From Methylosinus sporium (lineage in GTDB: Bacteria; Pseudomonadota; Alphaproteobacteria; Rhizobiales; Beijerinckiaceae): a stretch of 46,276 bases of DNA. Shown here in pieces: positions 1 to 8,442 of this stretch. Location of the stretch: NCBI RefSeq assembly GCF_003113265.1, contig NZ_PUIV01000031.1:1-46276 (forward strand), in the 5' to 3' direction. Each line of letters starts with the position of its first letter. The stretch's first letter is position 1. Under the pieces are notes generated by a model. That model saw only the letters and a program-made list of their open reading frames with translations, was not told the DNA's origin and ran no database searches. Position numbers and translations under genes: made by a program.

Positions 1-152
1 GGCCCTCCGATCAGCCCATTGATCTTGCCGCTTGATCGGATATTCTCGATTGCCTCGGAGCTGCGTCAGCCAATTTCAACACGATCCGCGACGGCACCAA
101 GAACAAAAAGCCCCGACGTCGAAGCGCCAGGGCATATTCCTCGAAACCCGCA

Positions 153-176
153 TACCCGATAGCGAGCTATCAGGTA
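153..176 (-). terminator. weak hairpin 3' of tRNA-Cys
   Basis: Inverted repeat TACC-n-GATAGC / GCTATC-n-GGTA with a 2-nt loop, about 28 nt beyond the 3' end of tRNA-Cys on its strand. It has no proper T-tract. It could be a processing or termination structure, but this is weakly supported. Confidence 0.3.
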
Positions 177-203
177 ATCCCACCCATATGTGAGGATTGA
201 TGT

Positions 204-277
204 TGGAGGCCTCGGAGGGAATCGAACCCCCGTACAAGGATTTGCAGTCCTCTGCGTAGCCACTCCGCCACGAGGCC
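204..277 (-). tRNA. tRNA-Cys(GCA)
   Basis: On the minus strand this folds as a complete 74-nt tRNA. The 7-bp acceptor stem is GGCCTCG/CGAGGCC, the anticodon GCA (plus-strand 243-245) is closed by GAGGA/TCCTT, and the T arm has loop TTCGATT. The 3' CCA is encoded (204-206). Cysteine identity follows from the GCA anticodon. It is a single isolated tRNA gene with no sign of a neighbouring integrase inside the window. Confidence 0.97.
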
Positions 278-455
278 CCATACGTTGGCGCCGAAAGCTC
301 GACGTCGACGTGAGAAGGCTCGCTCATACAGGACCCGGCGGCGAACGGCAAGACTCCGTAGCGACAGTCTGGTTGCAACAGTTGGTCTCGTTGCAACAGA
401 GTTGGCGTGGCGCGCAGAACTCGGCGAGCTATTCGGTTCTACGCGCCGTGGCCGA

Positions 456-773
456 TCACCAGCGGTTCGGGACGCAGCGGCCCCACTGATTGGCATGGAA
501 GCCGGGGCCGCAACGGTAACCGGGACGCGGTCCATAGACCGGCGGCGGACGGTAGCCCGGACGCGGACCATAGGCCGGCGGCGGCGGACGGCGATGCGGG
601 ACGCAGCGTCCCCAGGGATCGACGTGCCAGCCGGGGCCGCAACGATAGCCGATAGCCTGGGTCAGCGGGGCGGCCACTCCTTCCGCCAGCGGTGCGAGGG
701 GCATGGCCATGGCGGACGAGGCCTCGACGCCGGCGAGCGCCAGAGCGGCGAGGAAAGCGAGCTTCAACTTCAT
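456..773 (-). CDS. small secreted GCG_CRPN-like repeat protein
   Basis: Encodes about 105 residues from an ATG preceded by a strong GGAGGAGA ribosome site; a longer reading from 815 lacks such a site. Residues 1-24 are a clear signal peptide (MKLKLAFLAALALAG.. ending SAMA). The mature part carries two copies of a Cys/Gly/Trp motif, YRCGPGWHVDPWGRCVP near the middle and YRCGPGFHANQWGRCVP at the C-terminus. They flank a Pro/Tyr repeat (YGPRPGY twice). Paired-Cys motifs of this type occur in small exported alphaproteobacterial proteins annotated as GCG_CRPN; their function is unknown to me. It stands alone on its strand upstream of tRNA-Cys. The low-complexity repeat argues for a structural or surface-exposed role, which is inference. 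Confidence 0.75.
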   Translation of the reverse strand: MKLKLAFLAALALAGVEASSAMAMPLAPLAEGVAAPLTQAIGYRCGPGWHVDPWGRCVPHRRPPPPAYGPRPGYRPPPVYGPRPGYRCGPGFHANQWGRCVPNRW

Positions 774-949
774 TTGTCTCCTCCTGTCGGGAATGCGAAG
801 CGAGGGCCTGAGCATCGCCCCTTGCGGGTGAACCGACGGTGAATGCGTCGCGAGATCACGGCGTTAACAGATCGTTGATCGCATTGCTAAGGCTTTGTTC
901 AACTCCGAGAGGCAAGCTGACGCCTCGTCATTGCAGCGGAGCTTCGAAG

Positions 950-2086
950 ATGAGGTCGATATTCACGCCGTTCACGCGCCTGCTCGTCGGCGGCCTGACT
1001 CTGGCTGCCGCCGCCGCACATTTCGGATGCGCCGTCGCCGAGCCGCGCCGTTCGCGCGGCGGCGGGAGCGCGCCGATCGAGGAGTTCGGCGCGCCGACCA
1101 GCAAAGGCTACGACGATATCGTCGTGCAGCTCGCGCCGCTCGTCGCTGCGAAATCTGCAAAAGCGGTCCGACCGGCGGAGCCGGCCGCGGTCGCCGCGCC
1201 GCCGCCGACCGAATCGACGAAGTCGGAGCCGGCGGCTCCCGTTTTCCTGCACGCGCCGCTTCCGCTCATCGAGAGCGCGCCTGTCGCCGAGGTCGCGACG
1301 GCCGGGGAGCCGGACCCCGTCGCGCCGCCGGCCGAGCCGGAGGCGGCCGCGGCTGCGCCGCAGAACATAGCCGCCGCGATGGAGGAGCCGGCCGAGCCTT
1401 CGCCGCGAGCCGCAGATTCGGAAGCGACCGCCGAATCCCAAAAAGGCGAGGAGCCCGTCGCCGGGGAGGCCGCGCCGCCGCTCGCCGCAGTCGAAACTCT
1501 GCCGAACCCCGCCGCGGCGGCCGCTCCCGCTCCACTCCCCGAAGAAGCGTCCGCGGAGGAGAGCGAGTCGCCGCTCGCCCTCTGGCAGGCGCTGATCGCC
1601 GCCTTCGCGCTCATCGGGCTGCTCGGCATGAAATATGTCCGGCGCCCGCCCGCCGCCCCGGCCGCGCAGGAGAAGGCCGCGCCGGCCGCCGGTCTCGCCG
1701 CGGCGATCGCCGCTATGCGCGCGAAAATCGAGCCGCTGCGCGCCAAATTCCTCGCATTGCGCGGCCGGAAGCCGGCCGAGCGAGCACTCGAAGCGCCCAC
1801 CGCCGTGGCGCCGAATGAAGCGCCGAAGAAGCCGAAATCGCTCGATTGGGCGGAAGTCGCGAATGCGCTCCGCGCGCGTTTCGGCGGCGCGAAAACCACG
1901 GGCGAGCCGGTGGCGGCCCAGCAAAATCGCTCAATCGGCCTCGTCGAGTCGGAGGGCAGGGGGCGCGTGGCCGATTCGTGGGAGACGAGCGAAGAGGATG
2001 GGCTCGAACTGCTGGAGCCGGGCGACGCCAGCGCGCGGGCGATCGTCATGAACGCCCGACGTCGGCTGCGTGCGGCGCAGAGCTGA
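950..2086 (+). CDS. Ala/Pro/Glu-rich membrane protein, unknown function
   Basis: About 378 residues from the ATG at 950, chosen because it begins a hydrophobic signal (MRSIFTPFTRLLVGG..) and GGAG lies about 8 nt upstream; the frame is open from 839. An N-terminal signal or anchor is followed by roughly 170 residues of Ala/Pro/Glu-rich low-complexity sequence. One transmembrane segment follows near residues 209-228 (LALWQALIAAFALIGLLGMKYV), then a basic, partly helical C-terminal half. I do not recognise a family. The topology suggests an extended periplasmic spacer with a cytoplasmic tail, but this is inference. It is monocistronic, and a gap of about 370 bp separates it from gyrA. Confidence 0.65.
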   Translation: MRSIFTPFTRLLVGGLTLAAAAAHFGCAVAEPRRSRGGGSAPIEEFGAPTSKGYDDIVVQLAPLVAAKSAKAVRPAEPAAVAAPPPTESTKSEPAAPVFLHAPLPLIESAPVAEVATAGEPDPVAPPAEPEAAAAAPQNIAAAMEEPAEPSPRAADSEATAESQKGEEPVAGEAAPPLAAVETLPNPAAAAAPAPLPEEASAEESESPLALWQALIAAFALIGLLGMKYVRRPPAAPAAQEKAAPAAGLAAAIAAMRAKIEPLRAKFLALRGRKPAERALEAPTAVAPNEAPKKPKSLDWAEVANALRARFGGAKTTGEPVAAQQNRSIGLVESEGRGRVADSWETSEEDGLELLEPGDASARAIVMNARRRLRAAQS

Positions 2087-2457
2087 CGCCGCCGCCAAAA
2101 TGAATCGGACGAGATTTGAGGAATTTTTCTAAACCCGTGTTTCTCCGAGCAGAACTGCGACGCCGCGCGGCGGGGCGAACTGGCGTAGCCGCCGAGAATC
2201 GCCTATAGAAAAACGGCGGTTTCGAGCGTCGTCGACGGCTGCCGCTAGGCTCGCCTCGGCGCGCTTCGCTCGAAACGTCCTGCGAGCGCGATCTCCACGT
2301 CCCGCCGCTCTCCCGAGCGGCGGACCCTGCAGCCGCCTCACCTTCGTCGGCGAGACGGGACGACGACGAGAAGCGCTCTTTCCCAGAGCCGGCGCGACTT
2401 TGCCGCGGCAGGATTTCGCCGTGGAGCGCGGGACGATCGAAGCGGATTGGCGAGCCA
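2087..2457. other. 370-bp non-coding gap before gyrA
   Basis: No convincing coding frame is seen; the long minus-strand frame here is compositional. In many alphaproteobacteria ssb lies just before gyrA, and it is absent here. The region presumably carries the gyrA promoter, but I cannot assign -35/-10 boxes with confidence. Confidence 0.5.
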
Positions 2458-5217
2458 TTGGCCGAGAACGACACAGACGACACAAAGCCTCCGACGCCCG
2501 GCTCAGACATTCGCCCGGTCTCGATCGCCGACGAGATGAAGCGCAGCTATCTCGATTACGCGATGAGCGTGATCGTGAGCCGCGCGCTGCCGGATGTGCG
2601 CGACGGGCTGAAGCCCGTGCATCGGCGCATCATGTTCTCCATGCACGAGAACGGCCATACGCCTGATAAGCCATATGTGAAATCGGCGCGCATCGTCGGC
2701 GACGTCATGGGTAAATATCACCCGCATGGCGACGCCGCGATCTATGACGCGCTGGTGCGCATGGCGCAGCCCTTCTCGATGCGGCTGCCGCTCATCGACG
2801 GCCAGGGCAATTTCGGCTCTGTCGACAACGACCCGCCGGCGGCCATGCGCTACACCGAGTCGCGCCTCGCCAAGCCGGCGCTGGCCCTGCTCGAGGACAT
2901 CGACGAAGGCACGGTCGACTTCAAGCCCAACTATGACGACAAGGAGATGGAGCCGACGGTTCTCCCGGCGCGCTTCCCCAATCTCCTCGTCAATGGCGCA
3001 GGCGGCATCGCCGTCGGCATGGCCACCAATATTCCGCCGCATAATCTCGGCGAGGTGATCGACGCCGCCATTGCGCTGATCGACCGGCCCGAGATGGGCG
3101 TCGCCGAGCTGATGGAGATCGTGCCCGGCCCGGACTTCCCCACAGCGGCGACGATTCTCGGCCGCGGCGGCATACGCAACGCCTATACGACCGGGCGCGG
3201 CTCGATCATCATGCGCGCCAAGGCCGAGATCGAGATGCTCCGCAAGGAGCGCGAGGCGATCATCTTCACCGAGATTCCCTATCAGGTGAACAAGGCCGCG
3301 CTGATCGAGCGCATCGCCGAGCTCGTCCGCGAGAAGAAGATCGAAGGCATTTCGGATCTCCGCGACGAATCCGATCGCCAAGGCATGCGCATCGTCGTCG
3401 AGCTGAAGCGCGACGCGGTGGCGGATGTGGTGCTGAACCAGCTCTGGCGCCATACGGCTCTGCAATCGAGCTTCCCGGTCAATATGATCGCGCTCAATGG
3501 CGGCCGGCCCGAGCTGCTGACGCTGAAGGACGTGCTCGTCGCCTTTGTCGACTTCCGCGAGACGGTCGTCACAAGGCGCACGAAGTTCCGCCTCGCCAAG
3601 GCGCGCGACGCCGCGCATCTGCAGGTCGGCCTCGCCATCGCCGTCGCCAATATCGACGAGGTCATTCGCCTCATCCGCACATCGGCCGACGCCGCCGCCG
3701 CGCGCGAGGCGCTGATGGAGCGCGCCTGGCCGGCCAAGGATATGGCGCCGCTGGTCGCGCTGATCGCCGATCCGCGTCATGTGCTCGCCGAGGACGGAAC
3801 CATTCGCCTCTCCGAGGCGCAGGCGCGCGCTATTCTCGAGCTGCGCCTGCAGCGCCTCACCGCGCTCGGCCGCGAGGAGATCGCCGAGGCGCTGAACAAG
3901 CTCGCCGCCGAGATCGCCGAATATCTCGAGATTCTGCGCTCGCGCGAGAAGCTTTTCGGAATCGTCAAGGACGAGATGATCGCGGTCAAGGAGGCCTATG
4001 CGACGCCTCGCCGGACGCAGATCGTCGATGGCGACGGCGATGTGGAGGACGAGGACCTCATCGCCAGAGAGGATATGGTCGTCACCGTCTCGCACGCTGG
4101 CTACATCAAGCGCGTGCCGCTCTCGACCTATCGCGCGCAAAGGCGCGGCGGCAAGGGCCGCTCGGGAATGCAGACGAAGGAAGAGGATTTCGTTCAGCGC
4201 CTCTTCGTCGCCTCGACGCATACGCCGGTGCTGTTCTTCTCCTCGCTCGGCCGCGCCTATAAGGAAAAGGTCTGGCGTCTGCCTTTGGCGGCGCCGCAGG
4301 CGCGCGGCAAGGCGCTGGTCAACATGCTGCCGCTAGAGCAGGACGAGCGCATCACCACCATCATGCCTTTGCCCGAGGACGAATCGAGCTGGGCGACGCT
4401 CGACGCCATTTTCGCGACGACGGGCGGCACGGTGCGCCGGAATAAGCTGTCGGACTTCTCCGATGTGCGGCGCTCCGGCATCATTGCCATGAAGCTCGAC
4501 GAAGGCGAGGCCATCGTCGACGTCGCCACAGCGGCGGAGCAGGAGGATATTCTGCTCACGACGCGCGAGGGACAGTGCATCCGCTTCCCCGTCAGCGACG
4601 TGCGCGTGTTCCAGGGGCGCACCTCCATGGGCGTGCGCGGAATCGCGCTCGCTGGCGACGACCGCGTGATCTCATTGTCGATCCTGCGGCATTTCGAGGC
4701 CGTCGGCGACGAGCGCGCCGCCTATCTCAAGCGCGCCGCCGCGCAGCGCCGCAATGCGGGAGCGGAAGGCGTGGAGGAGGGCGCGGCCGAGACCGAGGAG
4801 GCTTCGACGGCGATCGAGCTGACCGAGGCGCGTTATCGCGAGATGGAGCAGGCCGAGCAGACCATCCTGACCGTCTCCGAGAACGGCTACGGCAAGCGCT
4901 CTTCGTCCTTCGAATATCGCATCACCGGACGCGGCGGCAAAGGCATTGTCGCAATGGCGGTGAACGCCCGCAATGGCAAGCTCGTCGCCTCCTTCCCCGT
5001 GGGTCGTGGCGATGAGATCATGCTGGTGACGGATGGCGGCCAGCTCATCCGCTGCCCGGTCGAGGGGATACGCATAGCGAGCCGCGGCACGCAGGGCGTC
5101 ATCGTCTTCGACACGGCGGAGGGAGAGCGCGTCGTCTCGGTCGAGCATTTGGCCGACGCCGGCGAGGACGAGGCGGCCGGCGACGCGGCCGGTGACTCGG
5201 GCGGCGAGACCGCCTGA
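2458..5217 (+). CDS. gyrA: DNA gyrase subunit A
   Basis: A 919-residue GyrA, the DNA-breaking subunit of the gyrase A2B2 complex that introduces negative supercoils. The start is probably TTG, giving [18 protein letters not shown], because alphaproteobacterial GyrA proteins have this short polar lead-in; the first ATG in frame would remove conserved residues. The active-site tyrosine is Y132 in RYTE. The quinolone-pocket segment [13 protein letters not shown] is present, with Ala where E. coli has Ser83. The GyrA box QRRGGKG, which starts the DNA-wrapping C-terminal domain, is intact. An acidic insert ([15 protein letters not shown]) interrupts the C-terminal propeller. A strong terminator follows, so it is likely a single-gene unit. 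Confidence 0.97.
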   Translation: MAENDTDDTKPPTPGSDIRPVSIADEMKRSYLDYAMSVIVSRALPDVRDGLKPVHRRIMFSMHENGHTPDKPYVKSARIVGDVMGKYHPHGDAAIYDALVRMAQPFSMRLPLIDGQGNFGSVDNDPPAAMRYTESRLAKPALALLEDIDEGTVDFKPNYDDKEMEPTVLPARFPNLLVNGAGGIAVGMATNIPPHNLGEVIDAAIALIDRPEMGVAELMEIVPGPDFPTAATILGRGGIRNAYTTGRGSIIMRAKAEIEMLRKEREAIIFTEIPYQVNKAALIERIAELVREKKIEGISDLRDESDRQGMRIVVELKRDAVADVVLNQLWRHTALQSSFPVNMIALNGGRPELLTLKDVLVAFVDFRETVVTRRTKFRLAKARDAAHLQVGLAIAVANIDEVIRLIRTSADAAAAREALMERAWPAKDMAPLVALIADPRHVLAEDGTIRLSEAQARAILELRLQRLTALGREEIAEALNKLAAEIAEYLEILRSREKLFGIVKDEMIAVKEAYATPRRTQIVDGDGDVEDEDLIAREDMVVTVSHAGYIKRVPLSTYRAQRRGGKGRSGMQTKEEDFVQRLFVASTHTPVLFFSSLGRAYKEKVWRLPLAAPQARGKALVNMLPLEQDERITTIMPLPEDESSWATLDAIFATTGGTVRRNKLSDFSDVRRSGIIAMKLDEGEAIVDVATAAEQEDILLTTREGQCIRFPVSDVRVFQGRTSMGVRGIALAGDDRVISLSILRHFEAVGDERAAYLKRAAAQRRNAGAEGVEEGAAETEEASTAIELTEARYREMEQAEQTILTVSENGYGKRSSSFEYRITGRGGKGIVAMAVNARNGKLVASFPVGRGDEIMLVTDGGQLIRCPVEGIRIASRGTQGVIVFDTAEGERVVSVEHLADAGEDEAAGDAAGDSGGETA

Positions 5218-5241
5218 GCCTTCGTCGCCGCCAAAAGAAGC

Positions 5242-5282
5242 GCGTTTCGCCGGGGGATTTTCGGCGAAACGCAATTTGTTTT
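5242..5282 (+). terminator. gyrA intrinsic terminator
   Basis: An 11-bp perfect stem GCGTTTCGCCG / CGGCGAAACGC (arms 5242-5252 and 5262-5272) with a 9-nt loop, followed by the T-rich tail AATTTGTTTT. It starts about 25 nt after the gyrA stop codon. Confidence 0.85.
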
Positions 5283-5408
5283 CATGAATTGCTCTCGTCG
5301 CGCGCAGCTGCGCGGCTTCGATAAACGCAACCCCACGTCAATGGCGCGCGCCTGCGCCTCGGGCTAGATTGCCGCAACGCCGAGATTGCCGAAGAAGGAG
5401 ACGAACGC

Positions 5409-6044
5409 ATGCTCACGATCTGGGGACGGCGCAACTCCTTCAATGTGCAGAAGGTCATGTGGCTCGTCGGCGAGCTCTCGCTCGATCACGCCCATGTGCC
5501 GCTCGGCGGCGCTTTCGGCGGGCTGGACGATCCGCAATTTCGCGCGAAAAATCCGCACGGCCGCATTCCGGTCATCGATGACGAGGGCGTGGTGGTGTGG
5601 GAATCTCACGCCATATTGCGCTATCTCGCCGCGCGCCATGGCGGCGAGGCTTTCTGGCCGACGGATCCGGCGACGCGCTCCTATACCGATCGCTGGATGG
5701 ATTGGGCGCAGACGACGTTGCAGCCGGCCTTCGTCGACGGCGTGTTTATGGGCTATTACCGCACGCCGGAGGAAAAGCGCGACTGGCCGGCGATCATCGC
5801 CGCCGTCGCGCGCTGCGCGCAGCATTATCGATTTCTCGACGGCTGGCTCGCGGATCGTCCTTTCCTCGCCGGCGACGAGCCGACGCTCGCCGACATTCCC
5901 GCCGGAACGACGCTGTTTCGCTATTTCTCGCTCGACATAGAGCGGCCGTCGCTCCCCAATGTCGAGGCTTGGTATGCGCGCCTCTGCGAGCGGCCGGCCT
6001 ATCGCCAGCATGTGATGGTGCCCTTCGACGATCTGAAGGGGTGA
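5409..6044 (+). CDS. glutathione S-transferase family protein
   Basis: A 211-residue cytosolic GST-fold protein. The N-terminal thioredoxin-like domain begins LTIWGRRNSFNVQKV, has the cis-proline segment GRIPVIDD near residue 55 and the glutathione-contacting ESHAILRYL near 66-74. The all-helical C-terminal domain contains PFLAGDEPTLADI, the conserved capping segment of GST C-domains. GSTs conjugate glutathione to electrophiles or act in dehalogenation and isomerisation; the substrate cannot be read from the sequence. The start ATG follows a good GAAGGAG site. It is transcribed alone after the gyrA terminator and just ahead of the Uma2 gene. Confidence 0.85.
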   Translation: MLTIWGRRNSFNVQKVMWLVGELSLDHAHVPLGGAFGGLDDPQFRAKNPHGRIPVIDDEGVVVWESHAILRYLAARHGGEAFWPTDPATRSYTDRWMDWAQTTLQPAFVDGVFMGYYRTPEEKRDWPAIIAAVARCAQHYRFLDGWLADRPFLAGDEPTLADIPAGTTLFRYFSLDIERPSLPNVEAWYARLCERPAYRQHVMVPFDDLKG

Positions 6045-6090
6045 CGCCCCGGAATGGCGCCGGATGCGCCATTCCGCTAGGATGCTCCGC

Positions 6091-6648
6091 ATGAGCGCTC
6101 TGCCGAAGACGAAAATGACCGCCGAGGAATTCGTGGTCTGGGCCGAAGGACAGCCCGGCCGACACGAGCTCGTCGATGGTGAAGTTTTCGCTCAGGCGGC
6201 GGAACGAGCCGCCCATGCGAAGGCGAAGCTCGCGGCCGCTCGCGCTCTTCAGGACGCCGCGCGCCGTGCGGATGCGCCGTGCCATGTGCTGCCGGACGGA
6301 ATGGCCGTGCGCGTCGATGCGACGACCGTCTTCGAGCCCGATGCGCAGCTCTATTGCGGACCGGAGCTGCCGCCGGACACGCTTTTCGTCGAAGCGCCTC
6401 TTATCGTCGTCGAGGTGCTGTCGCCATCCACAGGGCGCAATGACGCTCTCGGCAAGCTCGTCGGCTATTTTCGCATCGCGAGCGTCGCGCATTATCTCAT
6501 CGTCGATCCAGATTCGCCGCTGGTGATTCATCATCGTCGCGGGGAGGGGAGCGATATTCTGACGCGCGTCATTCATGACGGCGACATCACGCTCGATCCG
6601 CCCGGCCTCGTGTTTCCGCTGTCCGCGCTCTATGGCGAGACTCATTGA
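6091..6648 (+). CDS. Uma2 family (DUF820) nuclease-fold protein
   Basis: About 185 residues of the Uma2/DUF820 family, which has a PD-(D/E)XK nuclease fold. It shows MTAEEFVVWAEG and RHELVDGEV at the N-terminus, then EPDAQLYC, LIVVEVLSPST and KLVGYF, which supply the D..E-x-x core and later lysine. YLIVDPDS and a short C-terminal strand complete it. In-frame ATGs at 6064 and 6082 are alternatives; 6091 (MSALPKTKMTAEEF) fits the usual family N-terminus best. Uma2 genes are abundant in cyanobacteria and scattered in alphaproteobacteria, and their biological role is poorly known. No partner toxin, antitoxin or transposase is adjacent. Confidence 0.8.
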   Translation: MSALPKTKMTAEEFVVWAEGQPGRHELVDGEVFAQAAERAAHAKAKLAAARALQDAARRADAPCHVLPDGMAVRVDATTVFEPDAQLYCGPELPPDTLFVEAPLIVVEVLSPSTGRNDALGKLVGYFRIASVAHYLIVDPDSPLVIHHRRGEGSDILTRVIHDGDITLDPPGLVFPLSALYGETH

Positions 6649-6755
6649 AGCGCGCTCTGTGCTCGCGCGCACGGCGACGAAGGCGCGCCGCGACTAATCT
6701 CCTCTGCATCCGATCGCAATGATTTCACGCGACGGTTTCAGATAGGAGATTGAAA

Positions 6756-7091
6756 ATGTCCAAAGTGCTTTTCATCGACACCAAGACCGAGCTCACCCTC
6801 GCGCCGGGCGCGACTGTTCATGGCTGGTGGAACAACGCCTCGCCCTTCAATGCGGTGTGGGACGCGCAGGCCGTGCCTTTCGCCACCGGTAGCACGGCGA
6901 CCGGCTTCAACCAGGACACCTCGCTCGAGGTGACGCGCGTTTGGCGTCACTTCACGGTGACGGAGATCAAGCCGAACCCGCAGTCGCAGACCGTCGACAC
7001 CAAGGACGAGACCGAGATTCATTACGAGATCAAGAATATCGGCAATTCGGTCGCGAAGTTCCATGTCGTGCTGAGCGCGATCTACGAGTGA
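6756..7091 (+). CDS. conserved small protein of unknown function
   Basis: 111 residues from an ATG preceded by a good TAGGAG site. There is no signal peptide or membrane segment. The sequence has a strand-rich, beta-sandwich-like look (LTLAPGATVHGWWNN, HFTVTEIKPNPQSQ, EIHYEIKNIGNSVAKFHVVLSAIYE), and its C-terminal segment resembles a CARDB- or immunoglobulin-like strand pattern. I do not recognise the family. Codon pattern and ribosome site support a real gene. It ends at a convergent hairpin shared with the following minus-strand methyltransferase. Confidence 0.65.
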   Translation: MSKVLFIDTKTELTLAPGATVHGWWNNASPFNAVWDAQAVPFATGSTATGFNQDTSLEVTRVWRHFTVTEIKPNPQSQTVDTKDETEIHYEIKNIGNSVAKFHVVLSAIYE

Positions 7092-7102
7092 TGGCGTCGG
7101 AG

Positions 7103-7124
7103 GCGCGAGCCGAAAGGCTCGCGC
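7103..7124. terminator. convergent GAAA-loop hairpin
   Basis: A perfect 9-bp stem GCGCGAGCC / GGCTCGCGC closed by a GAAA tetraloop, lying between two convergent genes. There is no T-tract on either side, so it is either a stabilising 3' end or a weak terminator for both. Confidence 0.55.
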
Positions 7125-7130
7125 GATCCG

Positions 7131-7790
7131 TCAATCATGCGCGACGAACACGGCGGCGCAGCCGACAATGTCGATCTCGACATTGCGGAAGCGCCGCTCG
7201 AGCGCGTTGCGCAGCCCGTCGAGATCATCGTTCCTATTCGAGAACAAGCCTTTGCGATTGTAGAAGTCCATCAGCCGCCGCGCCGCGCCGGAGCGCTCGA
7301 CGCCGCCTTGCAGCAAGGTCGAGCCGAAAAAGACGGCGCCGTCATTCGTCAGCGGCTTCAGATGTTCGAAAACGACGGCCTTTTCCGCTATCGCGCCCGG
7401 CAGGCAGTGCAGCAGATAATTGACGCCGACGGAATCAAATTTCGGCGCGTCGAAAGCGATCGGCTCCAGCACATTGCGGCGATAGCTCTCCGGCGAGAAG
7501 CGCGCGATGCGGGCCGCCGCGAAGCGCAGCGCGTCCTGGTTCAAATCCATCAGCGCGACGCGCGGCGCGGCGGCGGGAAAGCGGCAATGGTCGAGATAAT
7601 AGCCCGTGCCGACGCCGACATCGAGATGATTGCCCGACACATGCGCGTCATAGAGCGCGCGCAGGCGCGGCGTCGGACATTTCCAGAAGAAGCGGTTGGA
7701 GAGGCCGAGGACCAGCAGGTCGTAGAGCCGCAGAACCGCGGGCGTGTAGACGGCTTGGCCGGCGGCGATCTCTTCGGGACTGGCGGTCAT
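7131..7790 (-). CDS. class I SAM-dependent methyltransferase
   Basis: 219 residues with a Rossmann-type methyltransferase core. Motif I HLDVGVGTGYYLD sits near residues 75-87, the acidic end of strand 2 is ALMDLNQDAL near 99-108, and the motif IV region is FDSVGVNYLLHCLPG. Substrate is unknown; general similarity is to small-molecule methyltransferases of the UbiE/methyltransf_11 type. It has no operon partner on its strand and is convergent with the small gene before it. Its start lies about 50 bp from the divergent GST-like gene at 7842, so the two may share a promoter region. Confidence 0.8.
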   Translation of the reverse strand: MTASPEEIAAGQAVYTPAVLRLYDLLVLGLSNRFFWKCPTPRLRALYDAHVSGNHLDVGVGTGYYLDHCRFPAAAPRVALMDLNQDALRFAAARIARFSPESYRRNVLEPIAFDAPKFDSVGVNYLLHCLPGAIAEKAVVFEHLKPLTNDGAVFFGSTLLQGGVERSGAARRLMDFYNRKGLFSNRNDDLDGLRNALERRFRNVEIDIVGCAAVFVAHD

Positions 7791-7841
7791 CTTCGTTACG
7801 TCCTATTGCTCGACGACGCCTTTTTCGACGTGAGGGAGCCA

Positions 7842-8435
7842 ATGCCCATTCTACGTTATTCCGCGGCTTCGCCCTACGCCCGCAAGTGCCGCATCGTCGC
7901 CGAGCTGCTCGGCTTCGGCGCGAGCGTCGAGCTCGTCGGCGCCGACACGACCAATCCCGAAGATTCGTTGCGCGCGCAAAATCCGCTCGGCAAGGTGCCG
8001 GTGCTCATCCTCGACAGCGGCGAGACCATCTATGACAGCCGCGTGATCTGCGAATATTTCGATCTTCTCGCCGGCGGCAAGCTCATTCCGCATGATCCCG
8101 CCGAACGAATCGCGGCGCTGACGCTGCAATCGCTCGGCGACGGCATGAACGACGCCGCGCTGCTGATCCGTTACGAAATCACACGGCCGGAGGCGCTGCG
8201 CTCCGCCGATTGGATCGCGCTGCAGACCGGCAAGCTCGACCGCGCTTTGTCGGCGCTCGACGCCGCGCCGCCGGCCGGCCCGGTGACGATCGGCCATGTG
8301 GCTGTCGCCGCCGCGCTCGGCTATCTCGATCTGCGCTTCGAAGGCGCCTGGCGCGCGAAATATCCCGCGCTCCTCGCCTGGCTCGACGCTTTTTCGCGCG
8401 AGGTTCCGGCCTTCGAGGCGACGCGCGTCGCCTGA
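7842..8435 (+). CDS. glutathione S-transferase-like protein
   Basis: 197 residues starting at an ATG with a GAGGGAG ribosome site; the much longer open frame from 7137 is antisense to the methyltransferase and was discarded. The N-terminal thioredoxin-like domain has YSAASPYARKCRIVAEL (Ser/Cys-bearing active helix), KVPVLIL with cis-Pro near 52, and SRVICEYFD for glutathione contact. The C-terminal helical domain is present but short. It resembles the YibF/stringent-starvation-like GST subgroup; the substrate is unknown. It is divergent from the methyltransferase and convergent with dnaB (7-bp gap). Confidence 0.82.
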   Translation: MPILRYSAASPYARKCRIVAELLGFGASVELVGADTTNPEDSLRAQNPLGKVPVLILDSGETIYDSRVICEYFDLLAGGKLIPHDPAERIAALTLQSLGDGMNDAALLIRYEITRPEALRSADWIALQTGKLDRALSALDAAPPAGPVTIGHVAVAAALGYLDLRFEGAWRAKYPALLAWLDAFSREVPAFEATRVA

Positions 8436-8442
8436 CGCCGCC

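Noticed and set aside
190-489. Overlapping small frames around tRNA-Cys
   Set aside because: They run through the tRNA and have no coding features.
2046-2510. 154-codon minus-strand frame in the gap before gyrA
   Set aside because: Arg/Ser-rich, overlaps the ends of two real genes, and lacks a ribosome site.
7137-7841. Long N-terminal extension of the GST-like gene at 7842-8435
   Set aside because: The extension is antisense to the methyltransferase; the ATG at 7842 has a good ribosome site and gives the normal GST length.
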